Positions 1 to 9,043 of a stretch of DNA of 42,432 nt are shown here, piece by piece. The notes beneath the pieces were generated by a model. The model made no database searches. It was given only the letters and a program-made list of their open reading frames with translations, and was not told the origin of the DNA. The DNA lies in the NCBI GenBank assembly GCA_903897855.1, contig CAIUDH010000014.1, positions 1 through 42,432 of the forward strand. The letters are read 5' to 3'. How positions within the stretch are numbered: the first letter of the stretch is position 1; every line of letters begins with the position of its first letter. A program made the translations under genes and the position numbers. The stretch is from an uncultured Bacteroidota bacterium (lineage in GTDB: Bacteria > Bacteroidota > Bacteroidia > UKL13-3).

Positions 1-1029
1 GATGATATAGAGCTGATCTCAATTTGTAGGTCAATGATGACAAGTATTGTGTTTACTTACGAGGATAAGAAAAAACGCGTTTTCTATACCACTCTGGCCG
101 ATACCGTGCGTGCTAAAGTAAAGCATAAATCGGTCGACGATGAAACCGCAGATCCTGAAGAATCGGAGGATAATTCTAAGGTGAAAGCCAAGAATAAGAA
201 AGCCATCAATGCCGACGAGACGACCGACACAGAAGACGAAGAAATAGAAGTGAAGTCTAAAGTGGTGGTGAAAAGTTATTTTAAAAAAGCTTTCATCTAT
301 TGGTTTGAAAAAGATTCTGACTTTACGGCCCTTTTTAAGGCAAAACGTAAGGAGTTCAAAAAGAAATCGACAGAAGTAGTATCAAAAAAGCATCAAAACT
401 CCTTGGTACTTGCTGCGAATACCAGCGATTCGAAGTACATTGAAAACAATAAAGTGATTTTTATTAACCCATTCTATTTGTATTCAGAACGAAATATTTA
501 CAGCTCCAATTTCGATCCCATAAAGTCGGAAGAAAATAAAGAGAAGTTTGTTACTTCGCTCGAATTGGTTGCCAAAAAAACCTTTTCTGAATATGCCATA
601 CTCGATCAGGATCAATTAAATACAGATGAGGCTGAAAAACTAAGTGAAATTAGCCTTTTAAGGGAGTGCTTCTTGGAGAATCTTAATAAGAAGGGCGTCG
701 GCTTGGTTTCTACCGACTTAATTGAGGTGAAGCAGATTGCAAAAAAATACAATTCAACCAATTTTGTTTTGGCAGGCATGAGTATTGAAACGATGAAAGG
801 TAAAACCCTTCTTACCCAGTATATAGGTCTTTATACGATTTTCTTTTACCCTATTTATCTTGCTAGGAATTTGCCTAAGAGCTCTGAATATGCTTTATAT
901 GCAGTGATGTATAATTCCGACATCGACGATTTTAGAGTGAACTATTATAAAGAGGTCGTAGGTAAAGATACCCCTGCCTCTCTGAATGCTAATTTATTTC
1001 AGATTTTTTCAAGAATTAAAACATACTAA
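1..1029 (+). CDS. Conserved hypothetical envelope-type protein, 5' end outside window
   Basis: The frame is open from base 1, with no stop before the first ATG at 34, so the gene is probably truncated by the window edge; 34 is only the first internal Met. I do not recognise a named function. The visible part begins with a short beta-rich stretch (IVFTYEDKKKRVFY), then about 45 residues rich in Lys, Asp and Glu (roughly residues 30-75 from the ATG), then a mixed alpha/beta domain with a hydrophobic segment near residues 265-280 (TIFFYPIYLA). The C-terminal half resembles uncharacterised Bacteroidota proteins that sit beside small outer-membrane proteins. The next gene starts 4 bases after the stop, so the two are very likely co-transcribed. 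Confidence 0.7.
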   Translation, partial: DDIELISICRSMMTSIVFTYEDKKKRVFYTTLADTVRAKVKHKSVDDETADPEESEDNSKVKAKNKKAINADETTDTEDEEIEVKSKVVVKSYFKKAFIYWFEKDSDFTALFKAKRKEFKKKSTEVVSKKHQNSLVLAANTSDSKYIENNKVIFINPFYLYSERNIYSSNFDPIKSEENKEKFVTSLELVAKKTFSEYAILDQDQLNTDEAEKLSEISLLRECFLENLNKKGVGLVSTDLIEVKQIAKKYNSTNFVLAGMSIETMKGKTLLTQYIGLYTIFFYPIYLARNLPKSSEYALYAVMYNSDIDDFRVNYYKEVVGKDTPASLNANLFQIFSRIKTY

Positions 1030-1033
1030 AACG

Positions 1034-1774
1034 ATGAAAAAAACTTGTGCACTATTTTTATTTATTTTTAATTTTTGCCACTTAGCAACAGCACAGCACC
1101 CGAGTGGATATTTAGGTAAGAGGCTCGTGGTTTCTGCCAACTACGGTATTAACCCATTTCTTCTTTCCGAACGAACAACGCAGAAAAGTTATAATTCGGG
1201 CCAACTGGGTGTTTATTCTTCAAAGAGAATTGGGTTTAATGTGGAGTATGTTTTAGGAGAATATACGGCTATTGCACTGGAGGGGTCGAGGCATAATAAT
1301 ATCCTTATTATAGAGGAAACTTCAAAAAATCAATACACCCCATATAAGATGCATTGTACGAGCATTAATCCGTCAGTTCGACTTTACAAAAAATCGATGA
1401 CTCCTGCACCTATTGGGAATTATGTTTCGCTTGGAATTAATTACACGATGGCCAAACTCGATTCGGCAAAGATTTTGTTGAGTTCTTATAATCTCACGAC
1501 CTCAGATCTTTATAGCTCCGATGGGAAGTATAATTACTTTGATCTGTCAATAGCTCTTGGAAGAGCATATATAATTAAAGATCTAGTAGTTTTGAGGGCG
1601 GAAGTTATATTTCCGTATGTTTTTAAAACGTTTGCTGCATCATTCTTCATGTACGATTCGGTAGATGAATATATGTTAAAATCGGATCCTGATGTTTTAA
1701 GTAGAACGATGAGTAGGAAAATAGCATTCGATAATTGGTTCAATTATAATATTAGCATTGGTATCCCTTTTTAG
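1034..1774 (+). CDS. Putative outer-membrane beta-barrel protein
   Basis: 246 aa. The start is the ATG at 1034 because it gives a clean signal peptide (MKKTCALFLFIFNFCHLATAQ, with cleavage expected after the Ala before Gln). An in-frame upstream start at 986 would lie inside the preceding gene and bury this signal. After the signal the protein alternates short polar and hydrophobic strands (for example RLVVSANYGI, YVSLGINYTM, FDLSIALGRAY) and ends in a phenylalanine (ISIGIPF), as outer-membrane barrels recognised by BamA commonly do. It lies 4 bases downstream of the preceding gene and probably shares its transcript. No specific function is visible. Confidence 0.72.
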   Translation: MKKTCALFLFIFNFCHLATAQHPSGYLGKRLVVSANYGINPFLLSERTTQKSYNSGQLGVYSSKRIGFNVEYVLGEYTAIALEGSRHNNILIIEETSKNQYTPYKMHCTSINPSVRLYKKSMTPAPIGNYVSLGINYTMAKLDSAKILLSSYNLTTSDLYSSDGKYNYFDLSIALGRAYIIKDLVVLRAEVIFPYVFKTFAASFFMYDSVDEYMLKSDPDVLSRTMSRKIAFDNWFNYNISIGIPF

Positions 1775-2017
1775 TCATAAAATTAATTTTTGTGAAGCGC
1801 TGTTCATTCATATTTCCTCCCTCTAAATCAAGACATCGAGTTACCCAATACAAGCCTTTTAAGTTAACCATCTTGGTATCACTTTTTTAGTTTTTTGTTT
1901 TAAGTATATTATCTGTAGTATTAAAAGTGTAATGGGTGGGGGTAAACGTGTTCAGTATTTCTGCCAATATTTTATGTGCACTTTTCCTAGAAGCTTATCT
2001 AATCCGATTTAGCGTCG

Positions 2018-5000
2018 TCATTGTTTAATAATAATGAATTTTAAGGTATGCTCTCTCCCCTCTGATTTTAGATGCAGATAATAGATTCCATTTTCAAGTG
2101 AGGTGGTATTCAGTATTATTCTGTTGCTTTCAATACTGTATGGGATTATAATTTGTTGGCCAATGCTAGTCGTAACTTCAATTTCCGTTTTGGTTATTTT
2201 TTGAAAAACAATATTAACTCTATCACTTGCAGGCGATGGGTAAATGTTTATCTGCGTTGCATCTCCATAATGAACAGTACAGATTTTGGAATAGGATGAA
2301 TGTAAATCTAGGTTTGTTTCTTTTAATCGATAGTAGGAGGTTTGCGAATACGGATGACGATCAGTCATTTTATAATGAATTATATTCGTACTTCGTCCTG
2401 CGGCTTTTTGGTTGCCAATGGATTCCCAACTCAATCCATCTCTCGATCTTTCAATCGTAAAATAGTCGCTATTTAATTCACTGGTAGTTACCCAATTTAA
2501 ATCGACAAGTTCTTTGTTTTCGATAGCATTAAAATAAAGTAACGACACCTCGAGTACCGCGCCTATAATGGTTATGTTTGTTGAGTTGTAACATAAATTT
2601 GTATCCCGCACCACCACATGGTAAAATCCGGCAAGTACACAATGAAAAACATTACTACTCTGAAAAGTAACGCTGTCGATGCTATATTGAAATGGACCTG
2701 TACCTCCAATGACGGTGGCCACTAATGATGCCCTGCCCGCCGCACAACCACTAGTATCCTGAGCCACAGAAACGGTAAAAGCGGCAGTATTCACAAGTGT
2801 AACGGTGTCAAATGCCGTACAGTTGTTTGAATCTTTCAAGTTTATGAAATAAGTTCCTTGCGGCAGATTAGCAAACATAAAACTACTTTGAAAATTCACA
2901 CCGTCGATCGAAAATTGGTAAGGCATATTACCTCCTCTTCCTGTAATAATAAGGGTGCCATTGCTATGGCCACACGATGGGTTATAGGTGGTGGTACTCA
3001 AAGCCGGGCCATCAATGTCGATAATGGTGAGGTTTGTTTTTGCGATACAGCCATTGGAATCTTTTAACGTGAGGGTGTAATTCCCCGCTGCCAAACCAAC
3101 AAAAGTATTACTGGTTTGAAAGTTGGTATCATTAATTGAATATTCATAAGGTGTGGTACCGAAACTTCCGATTGCGGTGATGGTGCCGTTGACGTTTCCA
3201 CATTTTTCAGAAGATTGAGTTGCACTTACTTGTGGCACTACAATATCGGCAACTGTTATGGTATTGGTATTGGTACATCCAGTCGAATCCTTTACATATA
3301 CCGCATATTGGCCTACGGGAAGGCCTGAGAACACATTGCTGCTTTGATAGTTTAATCCGTCAATACTGTAGTTTAATATGCCTGCGCCTCCTGTACCGAT
3401 GGCAGTTATTTTTCCGTTTTGAGAAGCACACGAAACGTCGATCTTACTTAATGAAAGTGAAGGTCCATTGGAGTTATTAACCTTAACAATAATTGAATTG
3501 TTACAGATGTTCGCCGCATCCCTTACGGTGATCGTATAATATCCGGCAGATAAGCCACTGAACTGATTACTTATTTGGTAACCACCCCCATTGAGACTAA
3601 ATTTATAAGGAGGCGTACCATTGATGCCTGTTAAGGTAATTTTGCCTGTACTACTGCCACAAACAGAAGCGCTGTCGACCGCAGTTACCTGTGGCCCCGC
3701 AATATTTCCTACGGTGACAGTACACGTATTGGTACATCCATTATCGTCTAAAACATAGACCGTAAAAGTGCCGGGTGGAACATTATTAAAAGTGCCACTA
3801 CCTTGGTAATTGATACCGTCAATTGAATGTTTTTTTGGATTTTTTCCACCACTGCTGTTAGCATCGATACGGCCATTGGCCTGATTACATTCGGCAGCAA
3901 TACTTGTAGCTGAAATGGTTGGACCAGTGCTTGTCCCAATATTGATTATCGTTACACTCGTGGTGTTGAGGCAGAGGTTTGAATCTTTCACAGTCACAGT
4001 GTAAGTTCCTGAACTCAGATTAAGAAAAAGATTACTGCTTTGGAAGGTGATTCCATTGATGGAAAACATATAGGGTGGAGTGCCAGAGGTAGCATTCGCC
4101 ACCAACGAACCAGTAGGATTATTACAAGAAGCGGCAATTACAGTGACCGTAACATTAGGGCCGGCCACTACGCTAACGGTAATATGAACTGTGGCAATAC
4201 AACCATTGGAATCTTTCACCGTTGCCATATAATTACCTGCAGCTAATGAAGAGAAAGTTCCGCTGCTCTGATAATTTATAGAATTGATCGAGTATTTTAA
4301 GGGTGCTAACCCACCACTGCCACTGAGGATTATTTTCCCATTAGTCGATGCACAGGAGGTTGCGATGGACGTGGCTATAATTCTTAGGCCTGCCGAATTG
4401 TTAACATAAACAGGTGAAATACTACTGCTACAACCCGTGGTATCTCTTATGGTAAGGGTATAACTACCTGCTCCTAGACCTAAAAAAAATGGACTGCTTT
4501 GGAAGGAAGCGCCATTAATGGAAAATTGATAGGGAGGTGTTCCTCCAGTTCCAACTGCTGTAATGCTTCCATCATTCAACGTGCAAGAGGCATTTGTTGT
4601 GGTGTCGGTCACTTGTGGCACAGTTCGATAAACCATAGCCACTGAATTGCTTACACAGCCGTTAGCATCTTGAACTTTAATTAAGTATGAGCCCGCGGAT
4701 AGTCCGTTAAATACATTGCTGCTTTGGTACGATGCACCGCCATTATTACTATATTGAAATGGAGAAGTGCCTCCAGAAGTATGGAGTGTTATGCTTCCTG
4801 ATGAGCCCGTGCAGGAGGTAGACACCACACTACTCGATAATGTGGGTCCGGATGTATTAACGATAGTATCATTGATAGAGCTTATGCAATTATTTGAATC
4901 TTTAACATTAAGAGTATAATAGCCGGCCGATAAACCAGTAAAGCTGCTGCCCGTTTGATAACTGGATCCATTGATAGAGTATTGATAGGGTGGCACTCCT

Positions 5001-7753
5001 GCACTTGCGCTTAAAGTAATGCTTCCATTATTGTTTCCACAAGTTGCATTCAATCTCACTTTTGAAATGATAGCATTACCTTGGCTGTTTAGGACGATGT
5101 TCGACATCGTGGTACATCCTGTAAAATCTTTGATGGTGATAAGGTAAGAGCCTGAGGCCAAGCTGTCGAAAATATTGTTGCTTGAATACGAACCATTATT
5201 TATTGAATAGGTATACGGTGAAGTTCCGTTTGCACCTGTGATATTGATGGTACCATTAGAGGTGCCACAAAATGCATCGGTATTCACCGTCGTAAAGGTT
5301 GGTCCATTAGAGTTTGAGAGTGAAAAGGAGATGGTGCTACTGCACCCAACACTATCCTCAACCATGACATCATAAATACCGGAAGCGAGTGCCGTAAAAT
5401 TACCACTGTTTTGAAAGGTAACGCCATCAATACTGTATCTTAAGGTTCCAGTGCCGCCGGTGGCTGCTGCCGTTATTGAACCATTACTATTACCACAAGT
5501 AGGATATGTTTGTGTTATACTCAGGGCGGGTCCAAGTATGGTAAACGATTTAACAGCTTCAGTTCCACTACAGGCTTGATTTACAAACGCGTGAATAGTA
5601 TAGCTAACATTGGGGCTGAGGCCTGTAAAAATGCCTGTATTATTGCTTGTGATTTGTGTAGTTCCATTGTATAAAAAATAGGAAGTGTTCGTATTGCTTG
5701 GTGGCGTTGGATTGAGCACCGCCGTTGCTGTTTGGTTTACACATCCCGAACTTATATTAAGCGTATACACATTGCTGGCACATCCATAGGAAGATACATT
5801 TATTGAGGCCACAAAGCCATCGCCACAAGCGTATAAAATTTTCTTGGCATCAGAGAGTACAAGGTCGTAAATTGATTTTGTGGTGAACCCACTGACCGTA
5901 ATATCAACAGGCGAATCATTGAAAGTGCTGCCATTAAAACTATATACTTTGATGGTGCCATTAATTGATCCAATATAAATATTATTGCATTCATCGGCAA
6001 CGATTCCTCCTTGCATTAAGATGCTATTCGAAGCAATCGTTAATGGGGTCCCGGCACTTGCTCCTGTTGCTTTATTAAAAGCTTTCAGGTTTTTTCCATC
6101 CCAATAAAATAAGTATGATGAATTTATTGCAAACGAGTTACAAGAATTGTCCATTAAGGTGGTATTCGGCGTTAAGTACGGTCGATTAAAAGCTTCGGAG
6201 ATAGAGGTATAGCCTGAAGCAACATTCCACGACACCGTAGTGGCGCTATACGGTGCTGGATTCTTATAAATTTTATTTGATAAGGAAGGTGTTCCGAAAA
6301 GTGAACCATAAATGGTATACATGTCATAGTTTATCGGGTCGAGAACCACGTCGGCGATATCCTGAGCCCAACCGGTGGCTCCTGCATAGGGAATGCCGGT
6401 AATATTTACTCCAGTAATGGTTGTTGATGGTGGTGAACAGATGCCAAAATTAAGATTTGAATTAGTACCTCCACCGGCAACAATTATCTGTGGCGATCCG
6501 TTATTGCAACTCCATAACATCTTCCAATTCTCCATAAAATTAGGATTGCCCGAAGTAATATAATTATCGTAAGTACCTGATGGGTTTAATCGAATGATTC
6601 GAAAACCACCACCAGGGGCAAAGCCTTGACCTAAATAAGTATTCCCAGTGGATTTATCGACTACCCAACCCCCATAGTAGGTGCCAAATGTCCATGAAGG
6701 TACTGTAAGTGCTCCACTAAATGTCCATTGAAGAGCACCAGAGGAGTCGTATTTTGCAAGCTTATAGATGGAGTTATCGCCACCTCCCGTAACAAAAACA
6801 TTTCCAGCATAATCAAAATCAATATCCTTTGCTTTGTTGGCATTTGTGCCTGTTAAATTAGTAGTAGTGCTAATAAATGGATCTAAGGTAAGTGGCCGTT
6901 TATGATCATAATTTGGAGGAAGTTGGAAGCTTACATTTTTATGGTCTAATACATAAACAATTTTGACCGCTTCTGTTAAACCTAAATCGTTAAGGGCATC
7001 AGAATAATAACTGATAGGTGCCGATTCTGAGATGCCATTGATATCTGATTTTAAAATTAGATTCCCCTTCGAGTCAATAAATATTTTTTTTAGATCACCT
7101 GAAAATTTTAGTTGTACCTTACTGAGGTCGGCATTGGGTTGAATAAGGAGGCTGTATTTAAATCCTGCCTTCGTGTTTTTGTCAAAAGTGTACACCAGGT
7201 CGATTCCTGGGTATAAGTTAAAATAGGTGATGCGCTTAAATGCGACAACTTTTTTAGTTAGAAAGCCATAGGTATGATAATCTCTTGCCGTATCTTCTGC
7301 AACGATTTTGACATCTGGATTGCAATTTAACCATTCCATGGTAATCACACGATCGGATACTTTTACTTGTTGGGCAATCACTTCTTCTTTTATACCCATG
7401 CTCTCCAATTTTTCCTTTTCATGTTCCGATGGTGCTTGGATGGTTCTTTGTAAATGCATTATCCCTTTCGCAGTAAACAAAATTGGCATATCCAACCCCT
7501 CATAGCCATACAAAATTTTACCCATCCCAACGTAATTTTCCAAAGTGTCGCCGTATTGTCCTTCATTCACCAAAAATTTTCGTTCTGAGTCCATAAGATC
7601 CTGAACTGTTTCTGCTCTTGTGTTCGCTACTAACCTCGATTTTGAAGGCAGGTAGGCCGCTTTTTGTGCATCGGTGAGCTTAAGTAATACGATAAAAAAA
7701 AACAGGAATAACAAGCACTTTTCTTTTCCTTTACAATGTATAATTTCAACCAT
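2018..7753 (-). CDS. Giant T9SS-secreted protein with 13 SprB-like repeats
   Basis: 1911 aa. Residues 1-29 form a signal peptide (hydrophobic core LLFLFFFIVLLKL, then TDAQ). Residues about 50-295 resemble the N-terminal domain of Bacteroidota SBBP-type surface proteins (FLVNEGQYGD, YPGIDLVYTFD, LKFSG); I believe this is the DUF7948-type domain. Residues about 300-660 look like a repeat or propeller region (DIDFDYAGNVFVTGGGDNSIYKL). One Ig/Fn3-like segment follows, then 13 tandem repeats of 74-79 aa (about 743-1732), each with a conserved Cys, Gly-rich turn, YSI(D/N)G and a D-x-x-x-C element. The last 80 residues are a T9SS type A sorting domain (INIYPSPASDRVNI ... LENGIYYLHL). The expected fate is export through T9SS and attachment or release at the surface. 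Related SprB-repeat proteins act in gliding and adhesion, so adhesion is my inference here. It is monocistronic, convergent with the upstream pair and divergent from the M23 gene. Confidence 0.9.
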   Translation of the reverse strand: MVEIIHCKGKEKCLLFLFFFIVLLKLTDAQKAAYLPSKSRLVANTRAETVQDLMDSERKFLVNEGQYGDTLENYVGMGKILYGYEGLDMPILFTAKGIMHLQRTIQAPSEHEKEKLESMGIKEEVIAQQVKVSDRVITMEWLNCNPDVKIVAEDTARDYHTYGFLTKKVVAFKRITYFNLYPGIDLVYTFDKNTKAGFKYSLLIQPNADLSKVQLKFSGDLKKIFIDSKGNLILKSDINGISESAPISYYSDALNDLGLTEAVKIVYVLDHKNVSFQLPPNYDHKRPLTLDPFISTTTNLTGTNANKAKDIDFDYAGNVFVTGGGDNSIYKLAKYDSSGALQWTFSGALTVPSWTFGTYYGGWVVDKSTGNTYLGQGFAPGGGFRIIRLNPSGTYDNYITSGNPNFMENWKMLWSCNNGSPQIIVAGGGTNSNLNFGICSPPSTTITGVNITGIPYAGATGWAQDIADVVLDPINYDMYTIYGSLFGTPSLSNKIYKNPAPYSATTVSWNVASGYTSISEAFNRPYLTPNTTLMDNSCNSFAINSSYLFYWDGKNLKAFNKATGASAGTPLTIASNSILMQGGIVADECNNIYIGSINGTIKVYSFNGSTFNDSPVDITVSGFTTKSIYDLVLSDAKKILYACGDGFVASINVSSYGCASNVYTLNISSGCVNQTATAVLNPTPPSNTNTSYFLYNGTTQITSNNTGIFTGLSPNVSYTIHAFVNQACSGTEAVKSFTILGPALSITQTYPTCGNSNGSITAAATGGTGTLRYSIDGVTFQNSGNFTALASGIYDVMVEDSVGCSSTISFSLSNSNGPTFTTVNTDAFCGTSNGTINITGANGTSPYTYSINNGSYSSNNIFDSLASGSYLITIKDFTGCTTMSNIVLNSQGNAIISKVRLNATCGNNNGSITLSASAGVPPYQYSINGSSYQTGSSFTGLSAGYYTLNVKDSNNCISSINDTIVNTSGPTLSSSVVSTSCTGSSGSITLHTSGGTSPFQYSNNGGASYQSSNVFNGLSAGSYLIKVQDANGCVSNSVAMVYRTVPQVTDTTTNASCTLNDGSITAVGTGGTPPYQFSINGASFQSSPFFLGLGAGSYTLTIRDTTGCSSSISPVYVNNSAGLRIIATSIATSCASTNGKIILSGSGGLAPLKYSINSINYQSSGTFSSLAAGNYMATVKDSNGCIATVHITVSVVAGPNVTVTVIAASCNNPTGSLVANATSGTPPYMFSINGITFQSSNLFLNLSSGTYTVTVKDSNLCLNTTSVTIINIGTSTGPTISATSIAAECNQANGRIDANSSGGKNPKKHSIDGINYQGSGTFNNVPPGTFTVYVLDDNGCTNTCTVTVGNIAGPQVTAVDSASVCGSSTGKITLTGINGTPPYKFSLNGGGYQISNQFSGLSAGYYTITVRDAANICNNSIIVKVNNSNGPSLSLSKIDVSCASQNGKITAIGTGGAGILNYSIDGLNYQSSNVFSGLPVGQYAVYVKDSTGCTNTNTITVADIVVPQVSATQSSEKCGNVNGTITAIGSFGTTPYEYSINDTNFQTSNTFVGLAAGNYTLTLKDSNGCIAKTNLTIIDIDGPALSTTTYNPSCGHSNGTLIITGRGGNMPYQFSIDGVNFQSSFMFANLPQGTYFINLKDSNNCTAFDTVTLVNTAAFTVSVAQDTSGCAAGRASLVATVIGGTGPFQYSIDSVTFQSSNVFHCVLAGFYHVVVRDTNLCYNSTNITIIGAVLEVSLLYFNAIENKELVDLNWVTTSELNSDYFTIERSRDGLSWESIGNQKAAGRSTNIIHYKMTDRHPYSQTSYYRLKETNLDLHSSYSKICTVHYGDATQINIYPSPASDRVNIVFQKITKTEIEVTTSIGQQIIIPYSIESNRIILNTTSLENGIYYLHLKSEGREHTLKFIIIKQ
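2558..5527 (-). repeat. Array of 13 SprB-like repeats (protein-level)
   Basis: Thirteen consecutive units of about 225-235 bp encode the pattern C-(x)3-5-G-x-I ... GG-x-x-P(F/Y)-x-(Y/F)SI(N/D)G-x-x-(Y/F)Q-S-S-x-x-F-x-x-L-x-x-G-x-Y-x-x-x-(V/L)-(K/R)D-x-(N/T)GC. The last unit ends at the codon for residue 1732. At the DNA level the units have diverged and share only short stretches, so they are an old internal duplication rather than a recent expansion. Some units deviate: unit 8 has NPKKHSIDG in place of the PY-x-YSI core, and unit 13 lacks the usual Gly after its first Cys. Confidence 0.88.
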
Positions 7754-7995
7754 ATTAATTTTATGTTTGATTCAAAGAAACTCTGCGGTAGTGCCAATAA
7801 CAATAAAAAAACATTAAGTCGGGTTTAAACAGATCTGAATCAGCATTTCTATCTATTGAACCAACCAACTTCTCACCTTTAGGAGAAGAACCCTTTGACC
7901 TTAAGTTATTACTGCACGATTCTGAAAGAATTTCCATAACGAAATTCGATTTATTCGAGGCCTGAATGAGTACCTGAAATTCCATGAAAAATGAT

Positions 7996-8026
7996 TTTGT
8001 CAATGGTATCGAAAATCGTATATTCG
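7996..8026 (+). promoter_or_regulatory. Candidate Bacteroidota sigma-A promoter for the M23 operon
   Basis: TTTG at 7996-7999 is followed after 19 bases by TATATTCG at 8019-8026, one base off the TAnnTTTG -7 consensus. It lies 22 bases ahead of the ATG at 8048 and overlaps the alternative upstream ATG at 7991, which favours the downstream start. Confidence 0.4.
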
Positions 8027-8047
8027 CGAACCTTTAGAAGATTTTTA

Positions 8048-9019
8048 ATGGCTAAAACAAAATATTTCTTTAATCCTCACAGTCTTCGATACGAGAAAGT
8101 TAAAACCAGCATCAGGGCTATCATAACAGGAGTCTTTGGGTTTTTATCCGCCTCGCTCGTTTTAGGTGCCTTCTTCTTCTTTCTTGCCACAAAATATTTT
8201 CCTTCCTCTGCCGAACGCAAATTGCAACGCGAAAACTTGGAGTACCGTACCCAATTTGAATTAATGGGAAAACGAATGGACGTTTTAACTTCTACCCTTA
8301 ACGACCTTCAGAAACGCGACGATAAAGTATATCGTGAAGTTTTAGGGGCCAATCCCATAAGTGAAACAGAAAGAGAAAGTGGTTTTGGTGGTATCGATCG
8401 GTACAAGCAACTCCAAGGGTTTTCCAATACTGATATTATGGTGGAGATTACTAAGAAATTGGATATTCTTACCAAGAAGTTATATGTACAATCGAAAAGT
8501 TATGACGAACTTTTTGAATTGGCGAAAAATAAAGAATTGCATATCGCCGGAACACCGGCCATTCAACCGGTAAGTAATAAAAACTTAACCCGTGTCGCTT
8601 CCGGTTATGGATGGCGTACCGATCCCTTTTATCATATCAGTGAATTACATGCAGGAATCGATTTTACCGCACCCATGGGTACTCCCATTTATGCGACCGC
8701 TGACGGTGTTGTAAGGTCGGCTGAATTCAATGCTGGCGGATATGGCAATTGTGTTGTCATCAATCACGGATTTGGTTATGAAACACTTTATGGGCATATG
8801 AGCAAACTGGGTTGTCGCTCAGGAAAAAAAGTGAAACGTGGCGACCTTATTGGTTATGTGGGTAGCACAGGAAAGTCAACCGGACCGCATCTACATTATG
8901 AAGTAATAAAAAATGGAAGTAAAATTGACCCTATCAATTATTTCTTTAACGACCTCTCGGCTTCCGACTATGAGCAAATGAGAAAAGCTTGTAGCTTAAC
9001 CAATCAATCTTTCGATTAA
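8048..9019 (+). CDS. M23-family membrane-anchored metallopeptidase (LytM-like)
   Basis: 323 aa. It begins MAKTKYFFNPHSLRYEKV, a start typical of Bacteroidota M23 proteins, so ATG 8048 is preferred to 7991. One transmembrane segment lies near residues 25-48, followed by a coiled-coil stretch (about 55-100) and the catalytic LytM domain (about 185-300). All zinc and catalytic motifs are present: H201-x3-D205 (HAGID), H250 (YGH) and H281-L-H283 (HLH). The protein should face the periplasm and cleave or regulate cleavage of peptidoglycan cross-bridges. It is the first gene of a run of five with gaps of 9-24 bases. Whether it is itself catalytic or an EnvC-like regulator cannot be read from sequence, but the intact motifs favour activity. 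Confidence 0.9.
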   Translation: MAKTKYFFNPHSLRYEKVKTSIRAIITGVFGFLSASLVLGAFFFFLATKYFPSSAERKLQRENLEYRTQFELMGKRMDVLTSTLNDLQKRDDKVYREVLGANPISETERESGFGGIDRYKQLQGFSNTDIMVEITKKLDILTKKLYVQSKSYDELFELAKNKELHIAGTPAIQPVSNKNLTRVASGYGWRTDPFYHISELHAGIDFTAPMGTPIYATADGVVRSAEFNAGGYGNCVVINHGFGYETLYGHMSKLGCRSGKKVKRGDLIGYVGSTGKSTGPHLHYEVIKNGSKIDPINYFFNDLSASDYEQMRKACSLTNQSFD

Positions 9020-9043
9020 CATTTAAAACCAGAACACTTTTTT

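Noticed and set aside
2558-5527. Regularly spaced repeats that might suggest a CRISPR array
   Set aside because: The period is about 230 bp, the units are coding and aligned in frame, and they encode SprB-like repeats.
7761-8003. An 80-codon open frame on the minus strand between the SprB-repeat gene and the M23 gene
   Set aside because: It lies across the divergent promoter region, covers the -33 and part of the candidate promoter, has no recognisable domain and shows no evidence of a start signal.
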